From: Toxonevra muliebris
Taxonomy: Eukaryota > Arthropoda > Insecta > Diptera > Pallopteridae
Assembly: GCA_963691655.1 (NCBI GenBank)
Contig: OY829327.1
Span: forward strand, 66,600,079-66,664,078
Length of the DNA: 64,000 nucleotides
Direction: 5' to 3'
The stretch's first letter is position 1. Each line of letters starts with the position of its first letter. The notes under the pieces were generated by a model. That model searched no databases and had not been told where the DNA came from. It worked only from the letters and a program-made list of their open reading frames with translations. The position numbers were made by a program, and so were the translations under genes. Shown here one piece after another: positions 32,090 through 45,220 of the stretch.

Positions 32090-34235
32090 GAAAGTGGGGT
32101 ATTGTGGACCACGGGGAGTTGCGGACCAGCGTCATATTTCTTCTTCTAGAAATAGTTGACAGTTGCAAATAACTGTCTTCAGCTCACCTCTGGTTAAGCT
32201 CATTTTCTCTCCAGTACTCGACTTGTGTACACGCACTGTTACCTCGCTTCGATAACAAATAGAAATGTGATACTTTGTGATAATTTTTTTTTCACCTTGT
32301 CACCAACTCAGTTAAATATGTTCATAATATTCGCAGTTTCGGATTGGGGAATTGAAATGTTGTTTAATTTGATTTGAGGGCATGTATCTCTTCTCGTAGT
32401 AAATGATATATTGCTTGATTTACTTTCGTTAACTTTCTGTCGCCAACTCTTTAACCAAGGTCATTCATCTAGATAGACGACTAGCGTGGAGAGCGCACAT
32501 CTTTGCTAAAAGGAAAGCTCTAGGAATACAATTTCGCAATATGTACTGGCTGTTCAATTGCCAATCTACCCTCTCCATGGACAATAAACTCATCCTGTAT
32601 AAATCCGTGCTCAAACCGGTGTGTACTTATGGTATCCAACGATTTCAGTCCAAAGCTCTAAGAATTCTGGTGAACGCTCCTTGGTACGAAACAAATGCTC
32701 AAATCCATCGTGACCTGAAAATCTCTTTAGTGAAGCACGAAATAAAAAAGATAGCTATAAAATATCGAACGCCCGAATGAACTAGCCACTAATTTGATGT
32801 CATCATCGCAAATCTTTTCAAGACTGAAAAGGAAAACACCGTTGCAGCTCGCATCATAGTTCCCACAACTCTAAACTAATTTATTAGAGGAGGATGTCCC
32901 ACAGAAAATATACCTTCTTCAAATTACTATCTTCTTTAATCTTCCGTTAATAAGCCAAATATTTGTAAGATGTCGATTATATGTATTTAGACAGTATACA
33001 TACAAAATAATAATAATAAAAAAAAAAAATTATAAATAATATTCGCGAAACGTCAAGTCTTCGACACGGAGAAGTAATTTTGCAAGAAGTTTGCATTGTG
33101 TTACTTATACGCTGCCATATTTAAAAAAAGAGCGTTCAGGGAATTACGGACACTTTTGTTGAGTTCTTAACATTTGACAAGCTAACTTCGTGTATTTGAT
33201 GCATATAAGTAATTTTTCATACAAAATTTCAGCACAGCATTCGCTTTTCAACAACTTCTAATAGTTTTTTGGTACGAAAATAATTTTTCAAATGTTAGTA
33301 TACACAGTTGAGGTTAGGTTCTCTTCTGTAGAGAATTTCGGTTACATTTTCAAAAAGAGCGAACATATTTATAATTTCAAACATTCGAAAAATTAATTGG
33401 TGATATCACTTCGCTCCTAATATGAATACACGCGAGATCGACCCGATATTTTCCAAAAAAACAAATAAGGCCGGGACTCCACAGAGGAAACAACCATCTT
33501 CAAGAATAAAACATTGATTTTTACATAATTTGTCAGAAAAATATGCCAAAAAAGATGATCCGCTAAAATACCATCCATTGCAGCATGAGCGCTCGAGTTG
33601 TTCACTTGGCATGCGCCGAAATGATGATGCCATTTTTCACTTCATTTCACTTTATCTCTCCTTAAAATGAATCTTCTGTCATTTTGAATCAATAATAAAG
33701 TTTTTCTACCTCATTTTTCCATTTTTGGTCCATAATTCCACGAGATTTTTCAAAATCGCAAAAACACCATTTTTGGCGCCAACTGATATAAGTTGCATAA
33801 TTTAATACAATTTGACCAAACTGCTGCGACCCAATGAGAGGTTGTTTTACATACTACAAATTCAAGCTTCGAAACTTTTAGAAAAAGTTACTATCTAATC
33901 TATCTAGAATCCACTTTCCGGACCTTATTATTTTTGGAAAGATTAATTTTTGTCGGATAGTGTAATTTTCGTTTTGATCTACTTGTTTAGTAACGTTTGA
34001 TCGCTGATGATGAGAACTGGATGCTTATTTTTTAGCTGATTGTTCTGAAACTTTCAGAAACTAATTTTTTAACAACAAAAATGATGTGCGCAAAAATTTG
34101 AGTTATTGCAATGTAAATTAAGCGTGCCTCCCATACAAAATTTCCACAATGTCTGATTCCGTTTTTTATGCCAAAAAACCTCTCGGTACCAATTTTCACC
34201 GCAATAAGAAGAGGAATATGTAACTTCGTAGTATA
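32090..34235. repeat. Possible large member of the gtattgtggacc family
   Basis: The left edge, ggggtattgtggaccacgggg (about 32096-32116), matches the end of the repeat at 14194-14475. Internal sequence at 33530-33640 matches 14255-14345 in reverse complement. The right edge is unproven: tagtataccccaagcc near 34230 only faintly mirrors the left. A Jockey-type fragment lies inside. Confidence 0.4.
32455..33030 (+). pseudogene. 3' part of a Jockey-clade LINE with A-rich tail
   Basis: The reading begins RRLAWRAHIFAKRKALGI, continues MYWLFNCQSTLSMDNKLILY and ends with FQSKALRILVNAPWYETN, the thumb and C-terminal region of Jockey-type reverse transcriptases. A deletion has removed the piece after CTYG. 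A 3' UTR follows, then an AATAATAATAATAAA-type tail near 33007-33030. An 11-bp repeat, ataatattcgc, occurs at 32324-32334 and 33036-33046; it might be a target duplication, but about 120 bp upstream of the recognisable LINE sequence is unexplained. Confidence 0.75.
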
Positions 34236-36929
34236 CCCCAAGCCAAAACTTCAAAAAAATTTTGAATGAAACGTTGCTGACACGGCAAAAAAACGGTTAT
34301 CACCACGGAATTCCTTGACCCCGAATTAGTTAGAAACGATATGTCTCAGGTTTGCTACATTTTATGACAAGCACAGTGTAACTAGTAATCTTCTATGGTT
34401 TGCAAACATTGTATCACAACACTGAAATAAAAAAATAAAAAACATTTCTGAGTCAATAAATATAAAAAAATTAATGGCCATCTTGCATCATATATGCTTA
34501 ACTCTTCACTGCAAAAATTTAATGATTATACATAGGGAGTCTGACCGATTACGATTTTTTTTGCCGAAAAACATTTTGGTATTGGAGTACTGTTTTGAGA
34601 ATTTTTAATTTAAACTAAAAGAAAAGATCGTAAGTTTTCGGTGTAGGTCTCTAAAATTTTCGGTACAGCGAAAACTCGATATTGAAAAATTAAATTTTAG
34701 GGCCACAGCAAATTAAGGCACCGGTTTGTATTTATAAAGATATAACTAAATCAAAAAAAATAAGAAATACATATATATATCTATGATTCACAAAAATATA
34801 AATATAAAATAATAATACTCTGAAATTCATGTACATATACGTAAATATATAAACCACATTTGCTGAGGAATAATTTGATAATTTTTTTAAATTTGATTAA
34901 AAAGATCGGCCCAATTTTGATTGATGCCGATCACATAATTTTAGGCCGATACCGTTGCCGATTCAAGAATCAAGAATTTTTGTTGATACTTATAATAATT
35001 TTTTTTCGTTATTGAAAGGGATTGAAAGGTCTAAAATTTATTTGAATATTAGTTCTTACTAATGAAATCGAGTCCACTACAACACTGTTTTAATTGCCTC
35101 TCGTAGGTGGCATACTGAATTTTAGGCCAGAAAACAATCTTTCTCTAACCCGCGTTGTAAACACAACTAAAACATGCCGACATAGATTGTCCCTTAAACT
35201 CGGCATGATGTGTCGCAGATGAAGAACAATCAATAGAACTGAAATTTGGCGCTTATCACAATAAAAATTAGAAAGGAATAGAAGACAATGTATTCTTTAA
35301 AAAACCTTCAAACAATTATGCACAATCAGTGGTGCCACAAAGCTTTAATCGGCTACAATCAAATCTAATGTGAATAAATGTTGAAATATTGGAAAAGCAG
35401 ATACCTTTATAACAATGATAGAAACAAAATTTCTTAAAACCGCTATGAACCGGTTCCAGTGCTTGAATCGATTTCGTTTCGTTCTTTTTCAGGTGAAAAT
35501 AACGGTTACGGTTTCGAAAAATTAAAAGATTTAAAACGGTTACGGTTATGGTTTCGGCTCCATTCCTTGATAGAAATTATTCTTTTGTTTATAGATGTTA
35601 ATCTTTGAAAGCAGTAGAATTTAAAGCAATTTACCGAAAAAGTTCTGAGCACAGTAAAATTAATATTTCAAACTTATCTATTTTTTTATATATAATTACT
35701 GTCATACTGTACATATGCCAAAAGTACTGTAAATACAGTAATTGATGTACGTGTAACATCACTGGAATATACACAAATACATAGACAAATGAGAGAGAAA
35801 GATAGTTTTTTCAGTACACTTTAACCCTCTGTTTGTAATGTAATTTATATAACCAACAACACCAAAAAGTGGACTATGTTTGCTTCAAATGCGTTTGATG
35901 AATAAATAAGACAAATACTATTCGCAATTCATCACAATACTCCATTTAAAAACATAATATACTAACCTCAAAATGAAGCGTAAAAATGAATGAGACAAAA
36001 AAAATATTTTACCTACTTTTTCTACTTCATATTTTTTTCTTATTTTTACCTGCAATATTCTCATGCAATTGAATGTAAATACATAGGGGTCTGGCCAGAC
36101 TACATGTGCCAAACCAAAGGTTATCAAAACATGTAAGTACCAGGAGGGTTAAAAACGTGGTATATCAAAAACATTTTATTGAAGTTATTTTTTTTTTTAA
36201 TTATATGGCATTAACAGAATTTAAAATAAAACAGTAGAATTAAAAAAAAAAACAGAATTTTGAAAAGCCGAAAATTTTTCCAAAAAACATACGTGAATTT
36301 GATCATATAAATCAACAGAATTTCAACCCGCCAAAGACATATTCTGAATTTCGATGTAGGTTTACTTTTTCATTTTTTTTTAAGCAAACTAAATATAATA
36401 CTAACATAAATGCATTTTTTTTATTCTTACTATAACAATTCAACCACATTGTGGGGGGTTCTTAAAAAAAAAGAAGTAATTTCATTATTCGAATCACAAT
36501 AATAGTGTAGTTTGATATGAATAAAAAAAAAAAATTTCGGAATGCCAAAATATTTTATTTATAATACAAAATATTCAGGGAGGCTCGGAACCCTGTCCTC
36601 CTCGACTACTGTCCTCCATTACTTTCTTTATATATAAAATAATATTTAATATACAGTATACTTTCTCTACACTTCATAGCATGAAAGTTTGGCAGGCACT
36701 ACATCACTTTATTTAAAGTGTTTATAGTTTGGAAGCCACTATAATTCATAATCAGTGTATAAATATGAAGCGCGGTTTTAACTAACAGATGGCATAGCTA
36801 TTATGTATGCTATGTGTCAAGGATAATTAATATGGCGTTTTGGAGTGAAGATATATGCGTCAATGAAATTCAGTATGTCATAGATTTCGGATTTAACAAA
36901 CAAAATATTTTTTTTTTTTCGCTTCAAAA
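34236..36929. other. AT-rich stretch, possible hAT-like debris
   Basis: Motifs such as ctgaccgattacgatttt (about 34541) and gccgat repeats (34925-34965) resemble hAT subterminal sequence. I could not find matching ends or a TSD. acggttacggttt occurs near 35505 and 35540. No coding region. Confidence 0.35.
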
Positions 36930-37422
36930 ATGTCGAATTGGGAAAATAAGTTTTGCGAGGAAGTTTAATTACCTTCTTTCATTTGAAGAAAAAGAGTATT
37001 GAAGGCTATCGATTGTTGGTAGAGGCTTATGCTGAACATGCCCCCAGCCAAGTCACTTGTGAACGATGATTTAAAAAATTTAAAAATAGAAATTTTTACG
37101 TCAGTAACAAAGACCGTGGACGACCATCAAAAAATTCGAAGATGGGAGGTGTCTACTATGAACTGCTAAAACCTGGTTATACGATTACTTCTGAACGATA
37201 CCTACAAAAACTGATCAAATTGAACCGACCATTGAAGTAAAAATGACCAGAATATGCCCAATGACGATAAAGTTATTTTTCAACAGGACAATGCTCAAAT
37301 GAGACGTTTTACCCTCACCAGACTTGGCTCCTTCTGACTACTACTTGTTTCGATTGCTGCAGCACGGACTTTCGGAACAGCACTTTAATTCGTACGAAGA
37401 AGTGAAGAATTGGCTTGATGGT
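36930..37422 (+). pseudogene. Internally deleted mariner transposase
   Basis: In shifting frames the sequence gives a mariner N-terminus, GVYYELLKPGYTITSERYLQ, EYAQ…DKVIFQQDNAQ (second catalytic D) and LAPSDYYLFRLLQHGLSEQH (third D), then EEVKNWLD, where it stops. The gap between the N-terminal domain and GVYYELL is a deletion of most of the first half. Numerous frameshifts. The 3' end is cut at 37422 by LTR-like DNA. Confidence 0.85.
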
Positions 37423-37749
37423 TGTCGGAACCAGTTCCGGATGAATCATATTTATATTTATATTCTCTATTTTTTATGTTTATTGATCTGAAATTTATAC
37501 AATATTATATTGAAATTTGTATTGAACTCTTTTAAAATGCTATAATGAAATATTGTAATAGACTTGAGTTATTTAGTACTTTTTATTCATCACACGTTTA
37601 TCACCTCTATGCATTTTCACGGCATCGCCGGATATATAAGCCGCCTGCTCGTAACCAACGGCAGTAGCCAGAGAACACTTGCATTCAATCTACATTCGTA
37701 CTCAATCATTAAAACTTAAATTTTGTATAATTATATTTCTCTTGTTACA
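37423..37749 (+). mobile_element. Candidate solo LTR inserted in the mariner relic
   Basis: It starts TGTCGGAACC and ends CTTGTTACA, as LTRs begin TG and end CA. It has a TATATAA box at about 37633, followed by GC-richer sequence and a downstream AT-rich region. It abruptly replaces the mariner frame. No target duplication could be seen and no second LTR or pol gene exists here, so the call is tentative. Confidence 0.45.
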
Positions 37750-39161
37750 AACCGAATGAATTATTAAAATTATACTATAAAATAAAAACGAGTTCGTTTT
37801 TAATTAACGGAAAATTAAAGAAATTATCAGTAATTTCTACAATGGATGGATAGCTTCAAAAAATGAGAAGTGGAATGGTGAAATGGTGAAAAGTCATAGC
37901 TAACGATAGCCAATATTTTGATTATTGAGGTTATTCATTTGGGTAATTATATAAATGCCTATTACAAAGGGTTAATAATAAAAAAATATATATTTTTATA
38001 CAATAAAACATTCGTCAAATTCCATACATTCGGCAACCCTCATTTTTAGGTACTTATTGAATTAATTGTTAAAATAATTTAAAAAGAAAAATTAAAAGAA
38101 TAATTATGAGGAATTATTGTCAATATACTTATGTAACTATTTCATAAATCGTAAGACACATGTGTTACATACACATGCTTGACCCCACATATGTGTAAAC
38201 ATCACTGTTCGAAATTTCGAACGCTGGCGCTTAGCCTATTGTTGACATTTCTTGTTTTTATATTTGGCGTGCATTAGATGTGAAAAGACGCTTCATTATT
38301 TTATTCTTGTTTTATCAATTTCTATAATAAATTTTTTGCCAGAAAAGGTAAATTTTTCATAAGAAATATATAAAATAATTGCATAGGTAAATATAAGTAC
38401 ACGTAAAAAGGTTTTGTCAATGAAAGGGCTGGGTGAGATAATAGCCAATTGGAATGGTGATGGCGATGAAATTGACTGTGTAAATATAGGAATAATAGCA
38501 TTTTTTCATGGCATTTCTTTCGGCCATTTCATTTTATTTTACAATTTATCTCAAACGATAACAATATATATTTAATTTAGTATTTTCTGGGAAAACCAAA
38601 AATCTGAAGAATTTTTTGACCAAAGTTTTGAAATCAGCGAGCTCTAATTTCTTTAAAAAAGTACTTTAAAAAAAAAAAAATGGATGTGTGCAAGGCACGC
38701 AAGATATTTGATGTGTAAACAGTTAAGCTAACTGAATGTCATATACATAAGCTCACATATGTATAGCCCATATATAGGGATTTAATGTATAATCTATATG
38801 CTTAGGTAATTAATTCAAATTAAAACAATTCTTTTATAAATTTAAAAACTTATTAGATATCATTATCTTTTATATATAATAGCCCAATTCACCATAAATT
38901 GAAAATGGTCTTGCATCATTGCAAATGCAAATTTTTATTCCATTTCACATATATTTGTGGTTGTGATAGCATAAATATTTTGCAATTGCCCCAATTCGGA
39001 ATAGGGCTAATATGTTGTAGTTGCATTATTTTTCTTTTTCTCAATGCATCAGGAACGATATGCTCGTATATACGCAGCTGTAATTGCATCTTTTTTTCCG
39101 CGCTTGTAAGTTTTTCTTCCTGTCGATTTGAAATTTTATTAGATGTGAAAATTTTACATAA
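37750..39161. other. AT-rich spacer, no gene recognised
   Basis: No terminal repeats or coding domains. The rest of the mariner element is not evident after the LTR-like segment. Confidence 0.4.
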
Positions 39162-39237
39162 CGTCGCCCTAGAATTTATTTGGCGTATAGGTATATGAAT
39201 TTGTACACACATACGCCAAATCAATTCCCAAGCGACG
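39162..39237. repeat. Hairpin element, copy 2
   Basis: The arms cgtcgccctagaatttattt… (39162-39187) and …ccaaatcaattcccaagcg (39211-39237) pair with a few mismatches. The loop contains gaatttgtacacac, the reverse complement of the loop at 2458-2535, so this is the same family in the other orientation. Confidence 0.85.
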
Positions 39238-39258
39238 ATAAGTGCTTTCCGCATTTAA

Positions 39259-39436
39259 CCTTAGAAAGGCAACAGGGGTGACCGGTCACCCCACTACTTT
39301 TTAAGAGCACCGCAAAAAGATTTGCCTCAACTGCATTTAACAAAAATAAGAAACAATGCATTTTTATTGAAGTAAATAAGTGATTTTTTCTGTTTAACAT
39401 TTTTGCTATTTACAAAGATAAAAAAGTGTTCTAAGG
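39259..39436. mobile_element. piggyBac-type MITE (178 bp) between TTAA sites
   Basis: TTAA lies at 39255-39258 and 39437-39440. The ends ccttagaa and ttctaagg are inverted, close to the CCYTAGAA ends of piggyBac elements. Near the left end is a perfect 18-bp palindrome, ggggtgaccggtcacccc (39275-39292). It is non-coding and depends on a transposase elsewhere. Confidence 0.75.
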
Positions 39437-39440
39437 TTAA

Positions 39441-42400
39441 TGTACAAATCAAAATTTTTATTGAAACCTAGATTCCTTATACTTAATTTTAATCCAATCT
39501 AACTAACCGAATGCAAAACCTATCAAACGCCTGTGTTTGCTACGGCGACTTCTCTGCTTATATGGTATAGTCGATCTCCATACGTTTAACACCAACAAAT
39601 AATTCTGCCACGAATAAATGTACACGCACATTTTGTTTTCGTATGCACATATATGTGTGAGTAAATTGATCGAAACATAAACAAACAAACTCCGCTCGTA
39701 GTTTAATTTCTCCCTCTCTTCTTCTCTTTGTTGGTTAGAGTAGCACAGTCATGCCGCGCAGTAGTGTGAGCGAGAGGGGAACTGGACGTTACAGTTATCT
39801 TACATCTTACGATACAGTTATTCTTACATTTTACACATTTGAAATTTTGCCCATACCGTGAGCTAAAATGTTTACACATCAAAAATGATTTGATCTCGTT
39901 TAATATAATGTAAGAATATTTCAAATATTTCATTATAGTTTACGGATTCGGAATATTTCTGAATTATCCGAAATTGCTACTTTTAATCATTTCAATGTTT
40001 TGCCTTTAATTCTCTTTTAATTAGTCTGTAAAAACTTTATGATCACAAACTAAGTAAAGAACTAAATGAAACAAGAAAACAACTACAAATTAAAAATAAA
40101 TGCGCAGTTAAACAGTGATGTTTACACATCACCGATCGCGAGTGCCACTACTCATTTTGGTTTTAACACTGCCCCTAATAATTTGACAACCCTATTATGG
40201 ATCCCATTAATTGGATTTTATTAAATCTCAGATTTTATTTAAAATTTCGAATTCGATTTCGGCCAAAATTAAAATTTCGGTCATATCTAAAATTTAGTTC
40301 ATTCGTCTAATAATTCGCCCAATATTGGAAGCTTGCTTTTGTAAATAGAATAAAATCCAATATTGATTTTATTCATACATATACATAGAAGAATTAAATT
40401 ACATTTCCATAGACATATTTTAATCATAAATCACTCATACGCCACCGTGTGCATAAACTACAGAAAAGTTGAAAAACTTTCCTACGTTTATAAATGTTGA
40501 ATGTTTTCGTATTTTTCTTTATTGATATTTCTTGTTATTGTTTTTAATATCCCAATTTCCAGACAAGCCAATTGCAATTGTATTGATTTTTCTTGTTGTT
40601 TTCATTTTAATTTAGCTTTTATTTTCCCTCCTCCACTTTTGTTTCATTCCATTTGCGTTAAGTTGCTCAGTGAAGAAGTCGAGGACAATGAAAAAAAATG
40701 CGAGAACGCAGACGCAGACGGACAATGTCGGTAGTCCTTTTTGGTCGACAAACCCATTTACAGCGAAAACAAAACTCTCTCGCACATAAAATTAAAGTCA
40801 GTCAAGATAAAAACTTGCGATGTGTACACACATTCACACATACAAACAGTCATGCATAGTATATGTATGGATGTGTAGGGTGTGGGTGGATGTTAAGTCG
40901 CATAGAATACATATCCAAACGGAACGACCTCGTGTAGTATAAGTGAGCGAATGTGTGTGCTGTATGTGTGTGTAATGAGTTCGAGTATAGAACACACAGC
41001 CGAAACCGAAATAAAAAAATAAACCTGAAACGCGCACTTGGAACACCACCAAATGAAATTAGTTTCATAAGAATTTTTATGAGTTCATCGCTTCCGTATG
41101 CTTTCCTTTTTTTAATGCTGGTTATTGTTGTTGCTATTCCTATTTCTTGCTCTTGGTAGGAGGCGTTTCTGGTAGTGGTTGAAGATGGCAAGATGTATAT
41201 ATGTGTTCATACATATATATTTCCATACATTTTAGATGTACATATTTGTGTATGTTCTGCTTGCTCATACATAAAATTATTCATTCAAAAGCTTAAACAA
41301 ATATTAAAAGCTTACTGCAGCGAAAGTAGCGCACGATTGTGAGAGGTTTCGAGAGCAGTACCGCCATTCAAAAATTAGTACGGACAGGAGATAAAGAAGG
41401 GAAGAGCAAGTGTAGGGAATTCTCTGCTCGAGCCGGTGTGGCGACAATTTGCCAAGTTCCCATTGTACAACTGTGTGTATACATATCTAAGATGTCACAT
41501 TGTATGCCGTTGCACGTTCCATTCTTAACGTTGAACGCAATTTATAAATTTTATTGCCATAATTTAATTTTCATGAATTTTATTTAGGTACGAAATTTCG
41601 AAGAAAAAAATTATTTTAATATGAAAAATTAGCTTAAAATATTTTACGCGATAATTTTACCTCATTCACATTATAATTCAACAAGGTTTCCCTTATTAAA
41701 ATTCAATTTGTATCACAAATAAAAGCAATCAGTGAACTTTTAATCTCTTCACCCAGCCATCATCTTCATAATTACCACAATTTCAATAAGAATTTCTTTT
41801 TTTTTAGCTTAGTGCAGCTTTGCAGCTGCTAATTTCCTTTGGGTACTTTCTACTACTACTAGTAGCATTAACAGTGAAACTTTAGGGTAGCATTGAAATC
41901 ATACTAGACTAAATAAGTATCAAAAATCCATATTAAATTTTCTACCCCCAATCTATGAAGTATCCTTGAAACTAAAAGAATATTATTCAGCATCATAAAT
42001 TGGCTGTTTAGTCAGAAATGGTGGCTTTTGATGATTCTCCTCCCACTGCTGCTATTGTTGTGATAAAAGGGCAATACTTGCCCCTTGCCTGCCGCCTCTA
42101 CAAGATTACACAATTGAACGCACCGCAAGAATTCAATATTTGTGAGTACTTTAACTACTATAGCTCCTTGGATGTTCTCTGTGTCTGTGTGTGTGTGTAT
42201 GTGTGCGTAATTTCCATTTTCTACCATATTGCCACATCTGCCAGTGACAGTGATTTTTTTATATTTAATCCCAATCCCAATTTCGAGTTCGTAGAAAAAA
42301 ATCATCGCACAACTCACATTGAATTCGAATTGAAGAATTAATGTAAAGTGCTCTGGCCTAGAATGGAATGGAATGAAGTTAAGTGTTGTAGATGCTGGAG

Positions 42401-43491
42401 GAACATTAAGCGAATAAATTCAGCATAAATCGCACACACTCATTGAACATTGAGTATAAAAATAAATGATTGAAACTGTAGCTTCATATAATTAAAGAAA
42501 AAAATGCCTTCAAATGCGACTTAATTATGCTAGGTAAGCACTTCATTCAAGATCTAATATAACAAAAAATTTATTCTCGAAAGCTCTAATACTTCTCAAG
42601 AGACTTCGTCAGATTCTGCCTTATTTTGCCTTGTCAGAAGCCTCGTTCGGTATTTTATAAAAGAGGCTCTGAAATATTTTAGTCTTTACAGCGATGATTG
42701 CACAACTATGATGCATGCCAAGAATTTTATTTTCATTTAATATTAATTTGACGGTACCAAGGGTACTGAAGCTTTTCCAACCCAAATATTCAATTTCACT
42801 ATTAACTATTGTCTGTACATAATTCTCAATAAAAACTCTATATCCATTACAAATCACACTACATTGCAAGCATGTGCCAATGAATGCGAATGCATGCTCA
42901 ATCACTATGAATCTGGAAAATACATAATTTTATTCAATTTCCTATTCGATTCGTTGTTGTTAACGATGTAGATGTTTATTGAGGATGAGGATGTTGTGTT
43001 TATTGAGAAATTATAACTGCAATTTGGCACACACGCACAAACACACGCAAACGCAGATGCATACAGATGTACATAACAATAGTTATTTGAACCTATGCAT
43101 ATGCAAATGTTCATACACAATCATGCTATCCATGCTGGCCAGGCCACATATCTACCAGTAGCCATCCAACACTGTTATCATCATTTTCCTTTTCCGTTTC
43201 CTATTCGCAATTCAAATGAACGCAACATTTAAGCGTTTCCTTAATCAAAAAACATATATATTCATTTCCGTTTACGTATTTATGAATGCCATTCTGGTGC
43301 AACATCTGCATCTGCGGCCTGCCTGCAGCTAATATCAACGTAGAGGAATCAGTTTTTGTGCAGTATTTATTTCATATAATGCAGTGTACATATTTTCGTC
43401 GTTATCCTCTCTTTGTTTTAGTGTATGGTCAAGTTTTAAAGGATTCTTCTTAAAGAAGAAAACTATCTATATCTTACTGTACATATAGGCA
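39441..43491. other. Apparently single-copy sequence with CA/TG tracts
   Basis: TG-rich tracts occur near 40830-40990 and 42180-42210, and CA-rich near 43030-43060. Several short frames exist (for example 42018-42341 plus) but they run through microsatellite and lack domains. This region resembles intergenic or intronic DNA of a fly gene. I cannot identify exons. Confidence 0.4.
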
Positions 43492-43493
43492 TA

Positions 43494-43700
43494 CAGTGTC
43501 GGACAAAACTAAAGCACGAAATCTTCCTTTCCAACAGTTAATTCAATAAAACTTAAAAATATTCAAGTATGCACATATTTTTTTTGTTTTATAAATTTAG
43601 TATAATTATGCACTTGTTGAAACAAAATAACATTAAAAACTGTTTACTGTTTTTTTTTTTTTTAAACCTGCCGCGACAAAAATTAAGCACATAATCTTTT
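43494..43700. mobile_element. Left end of a Tc1-like element (IR/DR type)
   Basis: After a TA dinucleotide the sequence begins cagtgtcggacaaaac, followed by taaagcacgaaatc. About 170 bp inside, a diverged repeat of the same motif occurs (gcgacaaaaattaagcac, about 43673-43690). Two spaced direct repeats inside one end are the IR/DR arrangement of some Tc1-like transposons. No matching right end was found; the sequence may have been cut off by later rearrangement. Confidence 0.55.
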
Positions 43701-44635
43701 TCGCTTACTGTTACAAGATGAGAAATTTTAATATCTTTAATTTTATATACCGTTTGTACAAATCGAGTTCCTAGTTTCCAAGACATTTGTAATTATGTGA
43801 ACAAACCTTTTTTGCCCCTATAACAAAAATTCAACTGGCGATATCTTCAAAACCACAGCATAAAATAGAGTTGATTTTCGGGCTCAGCGATCCATTTTAC
43901 ATAGGAATTGGATAGTGGTGTTCATTGCACAGAAAAAAAAAATTATTTGTAAACTAGTGTAATTTTTTGAAATTGACGACACACAAAAAAAAAAAGAGAG
44001 CACAAAAAAAAGTGAGATTGTCCCATAAAAGTCACAATAGTTTCGACGGTAATGCTTTCATTGTAATATAAATTCCAAACAATAGTGAAAAACAACAAGG
44101 ACGCCAATACAAAAATTGTTTAGTTTAGAAGATTAAGACTTAAAAATCAGCACAAAAAAACAAATTTACAGTCAGACTCCGCTATAATGAACTCCCCAAT
44201 AGCAAAGATTTCTCTGTAACGAAGTTTTTTGAAGACACTGGAATTTTTTCAGTTTTTTCACACCAATATTTGGATTTTCCTATAGCAAACTCCCCTATGG
44301 CAAAGTCCTCGCCGTAACCAAGTTTTTTCAAGCACGCAAACAGGCTTTTTCATATAGAACAACTTCTCTATAACGAATTTAACGTATGCAATTTTTTTTT
44401 AAATAAAGTACGTCGAATTTATCCGAATTTCGAACAACAAAATGTACTTATTGGTTGAAATTCATGAATGTACATAAAAACACGACAAATAAGGTAACTG
44501 TAATCAATTAACTTGTTGGAAGACTTCCTTCACAAGGGAAAAGTTAAAGCTACCAAACAAACAAAAACCTTTTTTTTACAAAAAAAAAAAATTAAGTAAG
44601 CATTTTTAATACATACAAATATACCTATATGTATA

Positions 44636-45213
44636 TTAAAGTTCCAGGGAGGGACAAAGGGCCACAACAAAGTTTTTCCACTCAGATCTATCTTGCGCCA
44701 ACCTCTTGACTTCGTTCCAGCTTAGATGCATAGCGTGCGTTTCCACCTCCAACAATCGTCTCCAGGTGTTCTCTGTTCTTCCCCTTCCTCGGCTTCGTTG
44801 GGGATTCCAATCAATGGCAGTCCTTGTTAAAGCCTCATTTCCTTCTCCGAATTTCAGTAAGAACTGGTTTTTACTAAGTTTTGCTCCATGACTCAGCATT
44901 TGAGATGGTGTTTGGCCAAAATATTTTCAAGATTTTTCAAAGACATCGGTTTATAAAGACTTGGATCGCATGTATGTCAGTCGCTGATGCATTCCAAATT
45001 TCAGTTGAGTTGAATATTTGCAGTTTTGTATGTTACGAGATGAGTGATGCGTTCCAGATTGAATATAGTGAACCGAATGCTGCAATTGCTTTTTTTGATG
45101 GGTCTTTTTATGTCTTCACTCGAGCCGCCAGTCGACGAGATAACGCTGCCCAGATAACAGAAAGACTGTATTTCTTCCAGATCAATTCCATCAATCCAAA
45201 ACTTCCTCGAGTT
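44636..45213 (-). pseudogene. RTE-like LINE, C-terminal part of reverse transcriptase
   Basis: Near 45060-45213 the minus strand reads RKFWIDGIDLEEIQSFCYLG, then SVISSTGGSSEDI (the end-of-palm block of RTE-type enzymes). After a frameshift come FINRCL and KIFKIFW-like residues. The last frame (44636-44899) carries TAIDWNPQRSRGRGRTENTW and WNEVKRLAQDRSEWKNFVVA, the characteristic RTE tail. The block joins the upstream RT segment exactly across the LINE insertion at 45221-45751. Confidence 0.85.
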
Positions 45214-45220
45214 ATGTGTG

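Noticed and set aside
40501..40734. Small secreted cysteine-rich protein
   Set aside because: The hydrophobic start looks like a signal peptide, but it is T-rich low-complexity sequence and the rest has no conserved pattern.
42018..42341. 107-codon plus frame
   Set aside because: Contains a TG microsatellite (CVCVCVYVCV) and no domain.
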